This document shows positions 8,961 through 17,515 of a DNA stretch of 54,122 nt, piece by piece. Positions within the stretch are counted from its first letter, which is position 1. The number at the start of each line of letters is the position of its first letter. The position numbers and the translations under genes are program-made. The stretch comes from Methylobacterium crusticola. Its GTDB lineage: Bacteria > Pseudomonadota > Alphaproteobacteria > Rhizobiales > Beijerinckiaceae. Location of the stretch: contig NZ_QOWC01000025.1 of the NCBI RefSeq assembly GCF_003574465.1, positions 1 to 54,122 of the forward strand, in the 5' to 3' direction. The notes under the pieces are model-generated. The model ran no database searches and was not told the origin of the DNA. It worked only from the letters and a program-made list of their open reading frames with translations.

Positions 8961-9737
8961 CTACGCCTCCAGGCCGAGATAGGCGGCCATCACGGCCTCG
9001 TGGCGCTGGATCTCCTCCGGGGTGCCCTCCGCCAGGGTGCGCCCGCCGTCGAGGACGTGGATGCGCCGGCTGATGCCCATGACGACCCGCATGTTGTGCT
9101 CGATCAGCAGCACCCCGCAGGTGAAGGTGCGGGGGATCGAGGCGACGAGCTCCATCAGGTCCTCGCACTCGGCGTCCGACATCCCGGCGGCCGGCTCGTC
9201 GAGGAGCACGAAGGCCGGCGAGAGCACGAGGGCCCGGGCCATGCCGAGCCGGCGCTGGTCGGTGTAGGCGAGGGCCCCGGCGGGCAGGCGCTCCTTGTCG
9301 GAGAGGCCGATCCAGTGCAGCAGCGCCCGGGCGTGCTCCTTGGCGGCGCGCAGGCTGAGGCCGAGCCCCGCCCCCGTGACCTCGACGTTCTCGATCACGC
9401 TCATGTCGCGGAACAGCCGCCCGGCCTGGAAGGTGCGGGCGACGCCGCGCTGGCGGAACTGCGCCGCGCTCCAGCCCGCGGTGTCCGCCGCGCCGAGGAG
9501 CACCCGCCCCTGCGTCGGGCGCTGGAAGCCCGTGAGGCAGTTGACGAGGGTCGTCTTGCCGGCACCGTTGGGGCCGATGAGGCCGAAGACCTCGTGGCGC
9601 TGGAGCGCGAGGCTCACGCCGGAGATCGCCGCGAGGCCCTGGAAGCGCACCGAGAGCCCGTCCACCGCGAGGGCGGCGGCGTTGGTCAGGCCCCGGTCGA
9701 CGCCGCGGGCCGCCGGCTCGGTGTAGGCGTGCTGCAT
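8961..9737 (-). CDS. livG: ABC transporter ATP-binding protein (LivG-like)
   Basis: This 258-residue ABC ATPase has Walker A (GPNGAGKTT), a Walker B FVLLDEPAAGMS and the LivG-type C-terminal end with an MAAYLGLEA finish. The signature motif is unusual: where LivG proteins normally have a SYGxQRR-like stretch, this one reads AYTDQRRLGMARA, with the central Gly changed to Thr. The rest looks intact, so it is probably functional with a divergent signature. It follows the periplasmic binding-protein gene after a 54-base spacer containing a hairpin. Confidence 0.92.
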   Translation of the reverse strand: MQHAYTEPAARGVDRGLTNAAALAVDGLSVRFQGLAAISGVSLALQRHEVFGLIGPNGAGKTTLVNCLTGFQRPTQGRVLLGAADTAGWSAAQFRQRGVARTFQAGRLFRDMSVIENVEVTGAGLGLSLRAAKEHARALLHWIGLSDKERLPAGALAYTDQRRLGMARALVLSPAFVLLDEPAAGMSDAECEDLMELVASIPRTFTCGVLLIEHNMRVVMGISRRIHVLDGGRTLAEGTPEEIQRHEAVMAAYLGLEA

Positions 9738-9762
9738 CGGGATGGGTGTCCTGGCGGGGGGT

Positions 9763-9783
9763 GCGCCGGCGCATGGCCGGCGC
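9763..9783 (-). terminator. Intercistronic hairpin after the binding-protein gene
   Basis: GCGCCGGC and GCCGGCGC form an 8-base-pair stem with a 5-base loop between the binding-protein gene and livG. There is no U-tract. Hairpins at this position in ABC operons often protect the upstream mRNA and lower expression of the membrane components; that role is inferred. Confidence 0.45.
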
Positions 9784-9791
9784 GGGGCGCG

Positions 9792-10988
9792 CTACTTCTT
9801 GAGGCGGTAGAGCACCGCGTCGGGGATCGTCTCCGTGATGGTCCACTCCTCGACCGGGCTCTCCTTGTCGTCGGCGTACGACACCACGATCATCGGCATC
9901 CGGGTCTGGATGTGGAGCTTCGGCGTGAAGGTGCGGGGCCCCAGGATGGTCGGGGCGTTGTCGGACTTGTTGAGCTCGGCCACGACCTTGGCGGCGTCGG
10001 TCGTGCCCGCGCTGGTCACGGCCTTCGCCCAGAGGTCGAGGTAGGCGTAGATCGGGTAGGCGTACTGGGTCGTCGGCGGCTTGCCGTACTTCCTGGCGTA
10101 GGCGGCGGTCAGGTCGTTCACGGGCGGGCGCGGGTCGCTGACCGTGAGGGCCTGCACCGGCAGGTAGAAATCCTTCAGGCCCGGCGTCGAGTTGAGCCAG
10201 TAGGTGCCGTCCATGGCGGTGGCGCTGAACACCGGCAGGGCGATGCCGGCGGCCCGGAGCTGGCGCACGGCGCTCGCCGCGCCCGGGTTCGTCGAGCACA
10301 GCATCACGTGATCGACGCCCGCGGTGCGGACCGCGTCGTTGAGGCGCGTGATCTGCGAGCTGATGGTGGGGTCGAGGCCCTTGAAGGTGTCCTGCCCGAC
10401 GATCTTGCCGCCGACGGTGGGGAAGTTCCACTCGTAGCCGGCGCAGACGGACTTGTTGTACTCGATGGTCTCGTCGACCAGCATGTAGCCCTTGCGCACG
10501 CCCTTGCGGGCGTAGCCCCAGCCCGCCATCACGGCGCCCTCGAGCTGGCCGGCGTTGTTGGCCGTGAACGCGTAGGGCCCGACGCCGAGGACGCCCGCCT
10601 TCGGGTCGGAGGCGCCCATGAAGACCGAGACCACCCCGGCCTTCTGGGCCTGGAGGGCCGCGGGCGCGCCGTAATCGTAGTCGGCGGAGACGAGGAGCAG
10701 GTTCGCGCCCTGGTCGATGAGCTGCTTGCCGACCTTGGCGCCCTCGACGCGGTCGGTCTTGGTGTCGGCGGTGACGACCCGGATCGGCTTGCCGAGGAGG
10801 CCGCCCTTCCCGTTCGTCTGCTCGATCCAGAGCTGGGCCATCTTGGCGGCCTCGCCGTCATAGGCCTCCATCCAGCCCGAGAAGGCGACCGCCAGCCCGA
10901 TGGTGATGCCGTCGGCGGCCGCGACGGGCCGCAGCCCGAGGGCGAGGGCGCCGGCCAGTACCGCGCCGATCACTCGTTTCGCTGTCAC
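9792..10988 (-). CDS. Periplasmic substrate-binding protein of a Liv-type ABC importer
   Basis: This 398-residue type I periplasmic binding protein belongs to the Leu/Ile/Val-binding (Peripla_BP_6) family. The GTG at 10988 is chosen because a perfect AGGAGG sits six bases upstream and because it places a signal peptide (TAKRVIGAVLAGALALG, cleavage near AAA-DG) at the very start; an ATG six codons earlier lies inside the ribosome site. The mature part begins ITIGLAVAFSGWMEAYDGEA, where the usual ligand-loop region carries a Trp. It is the first transporter gene and shares its operon with the hydantoinase genes, so its ligand is probably their substrate. Confidence 0.92.
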   Translation of the reverse strand: MTAKRVIGAVLAGALALGLRPVAAADGITIGLAVAFSGWMEAYDGEAAKMAQLWIEQTNGKGGLLGKPIRVVTADTKTDRVEGAKVGKQLIDQGANLLLVSADYDYGAPAALQAQKAGVVSVFMGASDPKAGVLGVGPYAFTANNAGQLEGAVMAGWGYARKGVRKGYMLVDETIEYNKSVCAGYEWNFPTVGGKIVGQDTFKGLDPTISSQITRLNDAVRTAGVDHVMLCSTNPGAASAVRQLRAAGIALPVFSATAMDGTYWLNSTPGLKDFYLPVQALTVSDPRPPVNDLTAAYARKYGKPPTTQYAYPIYAYLDLWAKAVTSAGTTDAAKVVAELNKSDNAPTILGPRTFTPKLHIQTRMPMIVVSYADDKESPVEEWTITETIPDAVLYRLKK

Positions 10989-11088
10989 GCTGTCCTCCTG
11001 CCGCATGGCCGGATGCGCCGGCCGCCGTCGTGGGCTCGATTGGCAGCGCCCGGCCGGATCGCCGGACGCCCCGGCGGTCCGGCCGCGC

Positions 11089-11286
11089 TCAGGCCCGGGC
11101 GTCCTCGGCCCGACGGCGCGCCTCGCGCTCCGCCTCCCAGGTCACGCACCAGTCCGAGCAGTAGGTCCGGCCCTGCGCGGTCACCGTGTCGGGCGCCTCG
11201 TTCGCGGGCTTCTCGTAGAGGAGGATGCCGCAGTTCGGGCACTTGGCGTAGCTCTCGACGTAGAGCCGGTTGGGGGCGAACTTCAT
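11089..11286 (-). CDS. Small zinc-finger-like protein coupled to the GntR gene
   Basis: This 65-residue protein was not recognised by name. It contains CPNCG (C16, C19) and YCSDWC (C43, C47), a CxxC-CxxxC arrangement that resembles a small treble-clef or TRASH-type zinc site, followed by a charged Glu/Arg helix. Its ATG overlaps the GntR stop codon as ATGA (11283-11286), so translation is probably coupled to the regulator. It sits between the regulator and the importer genes. It could be a zinc-binding partner of the regulator or enzymes, or a metal-handling protein; none of these is shown. Confidence 0.8.
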   Translation of the reverse strand: MKFAPNRLYVESYAKCPNCGILLYEKPANEAPDTVTAQGRTYCSDWCVTWEAEREARRRAEDARA

Positions 11287-12029
11287 GCCCGCGCCCTCCG
11301 GACCGCGCCCGCCCGCTCGTCGGCCTCCCCCGGGGGCTCGCCGCGGCCCGCCCGCCCGTACATCCGGTGGACGAAGGCCCAGGTCGTCTCGAGGTGGTGG
11401 CGCATCGCCGCGACCGCGCGCTCGACGTCGCCCGAGGCCAGGGCCTCGACCACCGGCAGGTGGGCGAGGGCGGAGTGCATCGGCGGCTCGCGCTCGAGGT
11501 CAACGTAGGCGATGAGCATCTGCACCTCGGTGTCGATGCCCTCGTGGGCGCGCAGGGTCTGGCGGTTGCCCGACAATTCGCAGATCCGCCGGTGCAGGGC
11601 CATGTCGGCCTGGTGCAGGTCGGCGAGGCGCCCGCCGCGGGCCGCCGCCACCATGCGCTCGACGAGGCGCGCGAGGTCGTCGTGGTCCCCCGGCCGCATC
11701 CGCGGCAGGGCCTGGCGGACCGCGAAGGATTCCACGCAGATGCGGAACGAGAACACGTCGTCCACGTCCTGCGGGGTGAAGCGGCGCAGGAAGTGCCCCC
11801 GGCGCGGCGCCGAGACCAGGAAGCCGCGCTGCGCGAGCCCCGAGACCGCCTCCCGGACCGGGTTGCGGCTGATGCCGAGGGTGCGCGCCAGCTCCGCCTC
11901 GTTGATGCGGTCGCCGGGCCGCAGGCGCCCGGACGTGAGCGCCTCCAGAAGATAATGGCGGACCTGATCGGACAGGCTCAACGTGTCGATCAGCCTCTGC
12001 ACGGCACATCTCTCCGGCGCTACCTGCAT
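11283..12029 (-). CDS. GntR-family transcriptional regulator (FCD type)
   Basis: This 248-residue protein has an N-terminal winged helix-turn-helix (GDRINEAELARTLGISRNPVREAVSGLAQRG in two parts around residues 35-65) and a C-terminal FCD ligand domain with the usual Asp/His metal-binding pattern, for example HQADMALHRRICELSGN. The ATG at 12029 is preferred because GAGGAAG lies upstream; the frame is open 24 codons further. It is co-oriented with the catabolic genes and has a strong palindrome 87 bases upstream. It probably represses the transporter/hydantoinase genes until the substrate or a breakdown product binds. Confidence 0.92.
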   Translation of the reverse strand: MQVAPERCAVQRLIDTLSLSDQVRHYLLEALTSGRLRPGDRINEAELARTLGISRNPVREAVSGLAQRGFLVSAPRRGHFLRRFTPQDVDDVFSFRICVESFAVRQALPRMRPGDHDDLARLVERMVAAARGGRLADLHQADMALHRRICELSGNRQTLRAHEGIDTEVQMLIAYVDLEREPPMHSALAHLPVVEALASGDVERAVAAMRHHLETTWAFVHRMYGRAGRGEPPGEADERAGAVRRARA

Positions 12030-12115
12030 GAACGGTCTTCCTCGTGCGGGCGTTGCGACGCTCAGACGGATCGAAAACCTCGTGCCTGCCTTCGAATACA
12101 TGAACTGCAGACAGT

Positions 12116-12135
12116 GGACAGTTTAAAAACTGTCC
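12116..12135. promoter_or_regulatory. 20-base palindrome, likely operator of the GntR regulator
   Basis: GGACAGTT and AACTGTCC form perfect 8-base arms around TAAA in the spacer between hyuB2 and gntR. FadR/FCD-type GntR proteins usually bind short palindromes of this size near their own promoter. A partial extra half-site (ACAGT) adjoins it. It lacks a U-tract, so a terminator is less likely. Confidence 0.6.
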
Positions 12136-12232
12136 TAGAGGTGTCAACGCGTCCGGTGAGGGAATATTGAGCAGGCGCCCGCACAACCCTTGGGCAGTTG
12201 CCCGCGCCCGCTCCGGACCGGCCCCGGGACGC

Positions 12233-14185
12233 TCAGGCGTCCCGCCACTTGGCGGCGGAGCGCCTGGCGAACATCTCGCGGAACTGCGCGGTGGAGCGGG
12301 GCAGGAGCGTGCCCTTGTCCCAGTCGAGCAGCACGGCGTAGCGGCGCACCGCGTCGAGGGCGTCGATGCGCCCGGCCCGGTACTCCGCCGCGACCGTCTC
12401 GGGGTCCTGCGCCAGCCAGGCCCGGCGCCGGCCCCGGATCTCGGCGCGCAGGGCCTCGGTCGCCGCGGCGTCGACCTCGTAGCGGCAGAGGTCGGCGTCG
12501 ACCACCCGGAGCACCACGCCGTAATCCTTGGCGGCGCGCGCGACCGAGACGTAGTCGTCGGCCACGTCCTCGACCACGCGCGCGGGGTCGCGCTCGAGGG
12601 GATCGCCGAAGCCGCCGCCGCCGGCGGTGGGGCGGCTGAAGGTGTCGCCCGGGCCGATCGGCACGTCGGAGAAGACGGAGCCCAGCCACTCCTCGCGCCC
12701 CCCCGCCCGGGTCAGGGAGAGGCCGTGGGGCATGGACGGCAGGCCGCCCTCGATCCCCCAGACGATCGCCCGCTCGCGGTCGCAGATGTACGAGATGACG
12801 CTGCCCTCCGCCTCGAGCATCACCGAGGTCTTGCGCACCCCCGCGCCGCCGCGCCAGCGGCCGGGCCCGGCGGAATCGGTCAGGATCTCGTACTGCGTGG
12901 TCAGGATCGGGTTCGCCCGCTCCTGGCCCTCGACGGGCTGGGACATCAGCCCGGTGCCGAAGCAGGCGGTGGTGACGTTGCTGCCGTCGCGGCCGTTGCG
13001 GCCGCCCCAGCCCCCGGGCAGCCAGTCGTAGAACATGTAGATCGGCTTGTCCGGCCGGCGCCCGTCGCGTCCCCCGGTGAGCAGGTACTCGAGGTTGAAC
13101 GCGCACGCGATGGCCCGCTCGGGCATGATGCCCGACCAGATCTCGTAGATGGCGTTCATGATCTTCTCGAACGGCATCAGGAAGCCGGTGACCGCCACCG
13201 GCCAGCGCGCGTCGACGATCGAGCCCTCCGGCGCCACGATCTCGAAGGCGCGGTAGAAGCCGCTGTTGAGCGGCAGGTCGGGGAAGAAGGTCTTCATCCC
13301 GGCCGCCACGGCCGAGAAGGTGGCCCCGAAGGCGGAGTTGTAGATCGACCCGATGGTCGGGTGGCTGCCGGTGAAGTCGTACGTGACCCTGTCGCCCCGG
13401 ATGGTCATCCTGACCCGGATCGGGATCAGGCCCTCGCTCCCGGCGGGGTCGCGGTCGATGAAGTCCACGGTCTCCCACTCGCCGTCCGGGAGGGCCGCGA
13501 CGCGCTGGCGCACGGCGCGCTCGACGTAGTCCTGCACGGCGGCGAGCCCGGTCTCGACCGTGTCGCGGCCGTACTTCGCCACGAGGCGCAGGATCTCGCG
13601 CTCGCACACCGCCGTCGCCTCGGCCTGGGCCTGGATGTCGCCGATGATCGAGGCCGGGTCGCGGGTGTTGGCGGCGATGAGGCGGGCGACGTCGGCGCAG
13701 AATCGGCCCCGGGCGAACAGGCGCACCGGCGTGATGCGCAGGCCCTCGCGGAACATGTCCCGGGCCGCGACGTCGAAGGAGCCCGGCACGCTGCCGCCGA
13801 CGTCCGACCAGTGCCCGTTCGACTGGCTGAAGGCGATGACCCTGCCGTCGGCGAAGATCGGCCGGATCAGGCGCACGTCGCAGAAATGCGTGCCGCCGGC
13901 GTAGGGGTCGTTGACCGCGTAGACGTCGCCCGGGTGCATGTCGCCCTCGAACGCCCGCATCACGGCCTGGCAGGTGAAGTGCAGGGTGCCGACGTGGACC
14001 GCGATGTCCTGGTTGCCCTGCGCCGCCGAGTGGCCCTGCGCGTCGTGCAGCGCGCTCGAGAAGTCGCGGTTGTAGATCACGAAGGAGTAGCAGGTCCGCA
14101 GGATCTGCTCGCCCATCTGGTCGACGCTGGTGATGAAGGCGTTCTTCAGGACCTCGAAGGTGACGGGGTCGAGGGTCTCGGCCAT
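12233..14185 (-). CDS. hyuB: Hydantoinase B/oxoprolinase family protein (HyuB2)
   Basis: This 650-residue HyuB-family protein carries DPVTFEVLKNAFITSVDQMG at its N-terminus, the NDPYAGGTHFCDV block near residue 90, and a C-terminal PTAGGGGFGDP motif. It is longer than HyuB1 by about 90 residues, mostly a C-terminal extension past the glycine motif (VVEDVADDYVSVARAAKDYG onward). That extension is typical of one HyuB subgroup and absent from HyuB1. The ATG at 14185 follows AAGGAG, and the stop codon of hyuA2 lies within this ribosome site, so the pair is tightly coupled. The two HyuAB pairs of the island therefore belong to different subfamilies and probably act on different substrates or steps. 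Confidence 0.92.
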   Translation of the reverse strand: MAETLDPVTFEVLKNAFITSVDQMGEQILRTCYSFVIYNRDFSSALHDAQGHSAAQGNQDIAVHVGTLHFTCQAVMRAFEGDMHPGDVYAVNDPYAGGTHFCDVRLIRPIFADGRVIAFSQSNGHWSDVGGSVPGSFDVAARDMFREGLRITPVRLFARGRFCADVARLIAANTRDPASIIGDIQAQAEATAVCEREILRLVAKYGRDTVETGLAAVQDYVERAVRQRVAALPDGEWETVDFIDRDPAGSEGLIPIRVRMTIRGDRVTYDFTGSHPTIGSIYNSAFGATFSAVAAGMKTFFPDLPLNSGFYRAFEIVAPEGSIVDARWPVAVTGFLMPFEKIMNAIYEIWSGIMPERAIACAFNLEYLLTGGRDGRRPDKPIYMFYDWLPGGWGGRNGRDGSNVTTACFGTGLMSQPVEGQERANPILTTQYEILTDSAGPGRWRGGAGVRKTSVMLEAEGSVISYICDRERAIVWGIEGGLPSMPHGLSLTRAGGREEWLGSVFSDVPIGPGDTFSRPTAGGGGFGDPLERDPARVVEDVADDYVSVARAAKDYGVVLRVVDADLCRYEVDAAATEALRAEIRGRRRAWLAQDPETVAAEYRAGRIDALDAVRRYAVLLDWDKGTLLPRSTAQFREMFARRSAAKWRDA

Positions 14186-14190
14186 CGGTC

Positions 14191-16263
14191 TCACTCCTTG
14201 TCCCCGGACCCGGGCCCGGTCGCGCCCGACGGCGCCTCGCCGGGCGCGACCCGGATCAGGATGTTGAGGTAGCGGTCCACCTCCGCGACGGTGCCGGGCG
14301 GGACGAGCACGGTCGAATCGACCTGCTCGACGACCGCCGGCCCCGCGAGGCGGAAGGCCGCCGGCAGGGCGGCGCGGTCGTAGACGGGGGTGTCCAGGGC
14401 CTGTCCCCCGAACCAGACCGGCCGGCGGCCCACCGGCTCGGGCGTCGCGCCGGTGGGCGCGTGGGCGGCGAGGGCCGCCTTGGGCACCACGCCCACGGCC
14501 TTGAGGTTCAGGCGGAAGAAGCCGACCGGGGCGTCGTCGCGGCGGAAATTGTACTCGCGCGCGTGCTGGCGGTGGAACGCCTCGGTCAGGTCCGCGATCG
14601 CCCCGATCGGGCGCGGGGCGGGCACCGCGAGGGAGCGCCACTGGCCCTGGTACATCATGTCGATGCTGCGCTGGAGCACGATGTCCCCCTCCGCCACGCC
14701 CTCGTGGGAGAGGCGCTCCAGGGCCTCCGCCTCCAGCTTGCCGAACTCGGCCTCGGTGGCGGCCGGGTCGGCCTCCTCGGCGCCGACGAGGAAGCTCTCG
14801 GAGAAGTCGTGCTGGATGTCGACGAGGAGGCAGCCGAGGGCCGAGGTGACGCCGGGGTTCGGCGGCACGATGACCACCGGGATCGCGAGCTCCCGGGCGA
14901 TGTCGACCCCGTGCAGCGCCCCCGCCCCCCCGAAGGCCACGAGGGCGAAGTCGCGCGGGTCGTAGCCGCGGCTGATCGAGATCAGCCGCACCGCGTCCGC
15001 CATGTTGGCGTTGGCGACCCGCAGGATCGCGTCGGCGGCCTCCGGCAGGGCGAGGCCGAAGGGCTCGGCCACGCCCTCCCGCACCGCCTGCGCGGCGAGG
15101 CCCGCCTCGAGGGTGATCTTGCCGCCGGCGAGGCTCGTGCCGAGGCGCCCCAGCACCACGTTGGCGTCGGTGTTGGTGGGCTGGCGGTTGCCGCGGCCGT
15201 AGCAGGCCGGGCCCGGATGGGCGCCGGCCGATTGCGGGCCGTTGCGCAGGGAGCCCGCCTCGTCGGTCCAGGCGAGCGAGCCGCCGCCCGCCCCGATGGT
15301 CAGGACCTCGATCGAGGCGAAGCGGATGGGGTAGCCGAACTCGATGTGCCAGTCCTTGGTCACCCGGGACTGACCCTCGTAGGCGAGCGAGACGTCCGTC
15401 GAGGTGCCGCCCATGTCGAGGCCGATGGCGTTCGGGTAGCCGCACAGGCCGGCGATGTGGCGGCTGGCGATGGCGCCCGCGGCGATGCCCGAGCCCGCCA
15501 GGCGGGCCGCGAAGTCCTTGACGCTGGCGGGCGTCATCACGCCGCCGCCGGTGTGGAGCAGCAGCAGGTCGCGGGCGTAGCCGCCCTGCCGCAGGGCCTC
15601 GCCGAGGCGCGCCGTGTAGTCGACCACCACCGGGCTCAGGGCGGCGTTGACGACGGTGGTCGAGAAGCGCTCGTGCTCGAAGATCTCCGGCAGCACGCCG
15701 GACGAGATCGAGACCGGCACGCCGGGCAGTTCCTCCTCGAGGATCGCCCGCATGCGCCGCTCGTGGGCGCCGTTGACGTAGGCGTTCATGAAGCAGACCG
15801 CGACCGCCGCCACCCCGCGGCGGCGCAGGATGCGGGCGACCTCGCGGGCGCCGGCCTCGTCGAGGGGCGTCACGACCTTGCCCTGCGCGTCGATCCGCTC
15901 GGCCACGGTGAGCCGGTCGCGCCGCGGGACGTAGGGGCGCACCACGTCCTTGTAGGTGTCCCAGAGATCCTCCTTGTTGGCCCGGCGGATCTCGATCACG
16001 TCGCGGAACCCCGCCGTGCAGACCATGGCGGTGCGCGGCAGGCGCCGGGTGATGAGGGCGTTCGTCGCCACCGTGGTGCCGTGGGAGAACAGCGCCACGG
16101 CGGCGAGGTCGATCCCGGCCTTGCCGAGCCCCGCCAGGATGCCGTCGATCGGGTCCTGCGAGGAGGCGGTCTTCTCGATCCGGATCAGGCCGGTGGCCTC
16201 GTCCATGATGCAGATGTCGGTGAAGGTCCCGCCGACGTCGACGGCCACGCGCAGGGTCTGCAA
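14191..16263 (-). CDS. hyuA: Hydantoinase/oxoprolinase A subunit (HyuA2)
   Basis: This 690-residue protein is the second HyuA. It has the N-terminal phosphate motif VAVDVGGTFTDICIMDE and the internal GLDMGGTSTDVS motif. The start codon is TTG at 16263: GAGGAGG lies upstream, the motif follows at once, and no ATG or GTG fits. A TTG start may limit its expression. It is 5 bases upstream of hyuB2 and 48 bases downstream of the AraC-type regulator gene. The enzyme may hydrolyse a hydantoin or oxoproline-like ring with ATP; related HyuAB-like proteins also act as ketone carboxylases. Confidence 0.92.
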   Translation of the reverse strand: MQTLRVAVDVGGTFTDICIMDEATGLIRIEKTASSQDPIDGILAGLGKAGIDLAAVALFSHGTTVATNALITRRLPRTAMVCTAGFRDVIEIRRANKEDLWDTYKDVVRPYVPRRDRLTVAERIDAQGKVVTPLDEAGAREVARILRRRGVAAVAVCFMNAYVNGAHERRMRAILEEELPGVPVSISSGVLPEIFEHERFSTTVVNAALSPVVVDYTARLGEALRQGGYARDLLLLHTGGGVMTPASVKDFAARLAGSGIAAGAIASRHIAGLCGYPNAIGLDMGGTSTDVSLAYEGQSRVTKDWHIEFGYPIRFASIEVLTIGAGGGSLAWTDEAGSLRNGPQSAGAHPGPACYGRGNRQPTNTDANVVLGRLGTSLAGGKITLEAGLAAQAVREGVAEPFGLALPEAADAILRVANANMADAVRLISISRGYDPRDFALVAFGGAGALHGVDIARELAIPVVIVPPNPGVTSALGCLLVDIQHDFSESFLVGAEEADPAATEAEFGKLEAEALERLSHEGVAEGDIVLQRSIDMMYQGQWRSLAVPAPRPIGAIADLTEAFHRQHAREYNFRRDDAPVGFFRLNLKAVGVVPKAALAAHAPTGATPEPVGRRPVWFGGQALDTPVYDRAALPAAFRLAGPAVVEQVDSTVLVPPGTVAEVDRYLNILIRVAPGEAPSGATGPGSGDKE

Positions 16264-16311
16264 GGCTGGAGCCTCCTCTCGGGGTCGCGGTGGGCCGCTG
16301 TCCTGCGGCGG

Positions 16312-17271
16312 TCAGGCGCTCCTGGCCGCCCTGGCCGCCCTGGCGTCCCGGGGCGTGCGGCCGAACTGGGCCCGGTACTGCCGGCTGAACTGCGCCTGGT
16401 CGCCGAAGCCCCAGCGATAGGCGATCTCCGAGATGGTGCGCCGGCAGGCGGGGTCGCGCAGGGCCTCGTCGCAGAGCAGCAGGCGCTGGCGGCGGATCCA
16501 GCCGCAGACGGTCGTGCCCTGCGTCTCGAAGAGCTGGTGCAGGTAGCGCACCGAGAGGCCGCAGGCCTGCGCGACGAGGTTCGGCGCCAGGTCGCTGCGG
16601 GCGAGGTTCGCCCGGATGTAGCGCTCGGCCCGCTGGAGGTGGGCGCCCTGCACCGAGGTGGCCTGGCTGCCGAGCGCCCGCGGGTCGGACTCGACCGCGA
16701 GGGCCAGGAGGTCGACGAGGTGGCGGCCGGCCATGTCGCGGGCCGCCTCGTCCATCTCGTCGACCCGGGGGGCGGAGAGGCGGAGCATGTCGACGAACAG
16801 GGCGCCGACGCCCCGGGTGGCGTCGAAGCTCAGGGTGGCGAGCCGCTCGGGCCGGCCGATCCGGGCCCGCAGCACCGCGCTCGGCACCTTGAGCACCCAG
16901 AGGGCGTTGGGGTCCGCGTAGGCGAACTCGTAGGGCAGGTGGCTGCGCTCGATCAGGAAGGCGCCGGGCCGGCAGCGCACGTCCTTGCCGTCCTGGCGGA
17001 ACGAGACCTCGGCCCGCTCCGGCACGGTGATCAGGAAGCTCTCGTCGTGGTCCTGCAGCAGGTGGCGGGCATGGCGGCGGTAGACGAGGCCGTCCGAGAC
17101 GTTGCGCGAGATGGCGACGCTGCCGAGCGACCAGACGTCGAGGTCGCCGGCAAAGCCCGGGCCCGAGCCGAAGCCGAGATCGAGGGGGAAGTAGGTCCGG
17201 CTCACCGCCTCGTCCCAGGCGCGCCTGCGCTGCGCCGGCTCGGCGTGCGCGGTCGAGAATCTGACTCGCAT
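16312..17271 (-). CDS. AraC-family transcriptional regulator
   Basis: This 319-residue regulator has an N-terminal AraC-binding-like domain and a C-terminal double helix-turn-helix. The latter includes VAQACGLSVRYLHQLFETQG (first helix-turn-helix) and ISEIAYRWGFGDQAQFSRQYRAQFGRTP (second), the classic AraC/XylS end. It heads the minus-strand hydantoinase island and is probably an activator of hyuA2B2 or of the whole run. With the GntR protein further down, the island has two regulators, suggesting two effectors or two promoters. Confidence 0.92.
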   Translation of the reverse strand: MRVRFSTAHAEPAQRRRAWDEAVSRTYFPLDLGFGSGPGFAGDLDVWSLGSVAISRNVSDGLVYRRHARHLLQDHDESFLITVPERAEVSFRQDGKDVRCRPGAFLIERSHLPYEFAYADPNALWVLKVPSAVLRARIGRPERLATLSFDATRGVGALFVDMLRLSAPRVDEMDEAARDMAGRHLVDLLALAVESDPRALGSQATSVQGAHLQRAERYIRANLARSDLAPNLVAQACGLSVRYLHQLFETQGTTVCGWIRRQRLLLCDEALRDPACRRTISEIAYRWGFGDQAQFSRQYRAQFGRTPRDARAARAARSA

Positions 17272-17388
17272 GGCCCCGCTCTCCTCGCTGCCCCGGGCCG
17301 CGTCGCCGCGGGCCCGGCCCTCCCTTTTGTCCCGGTCGTCCGCTCTCCCGCCACACCCGCCGCAGTAGACGGGATCGAGGCCCCGAAC

Positions 17389-17498
17389 TCTTGGTCGCCA
17401 GCGCGCGAAGTCTTGGTCGCCAGCGCGCGAGGTGCTGCCCGCGAGCGCGCGAGGTGCTGCCCGCGAGCGCGCGAAGGATTGCCCGCGAGCGCGGTCCG
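17389..17498. repeat. Five 22-base tandem repeats
   Basis: Five consecutive 22-base units fill most of the spacer between the AraC-type gene and pxpC. Units 1 and 2 begin TCTTGGTCGCCAGCGCGCGA, units 3 and 4 begin TGCTGCCCGCGAGCGCGCGA, and unit 5 is degenerate. The shared core is GAGCGCGCGA or CAGCGCGCGA. The period is about two helical turns. Its role is unknown. Confidence 0.85.
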
Positions 17499-17515
17499 GG
17501 CCCCGCCGCCCGGCG

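Noticed and set aside
17389..17498. Tandem repeats as a CRISPR array
   Set aside because: Units are contiguous with no spacers, and no cas genes are near.
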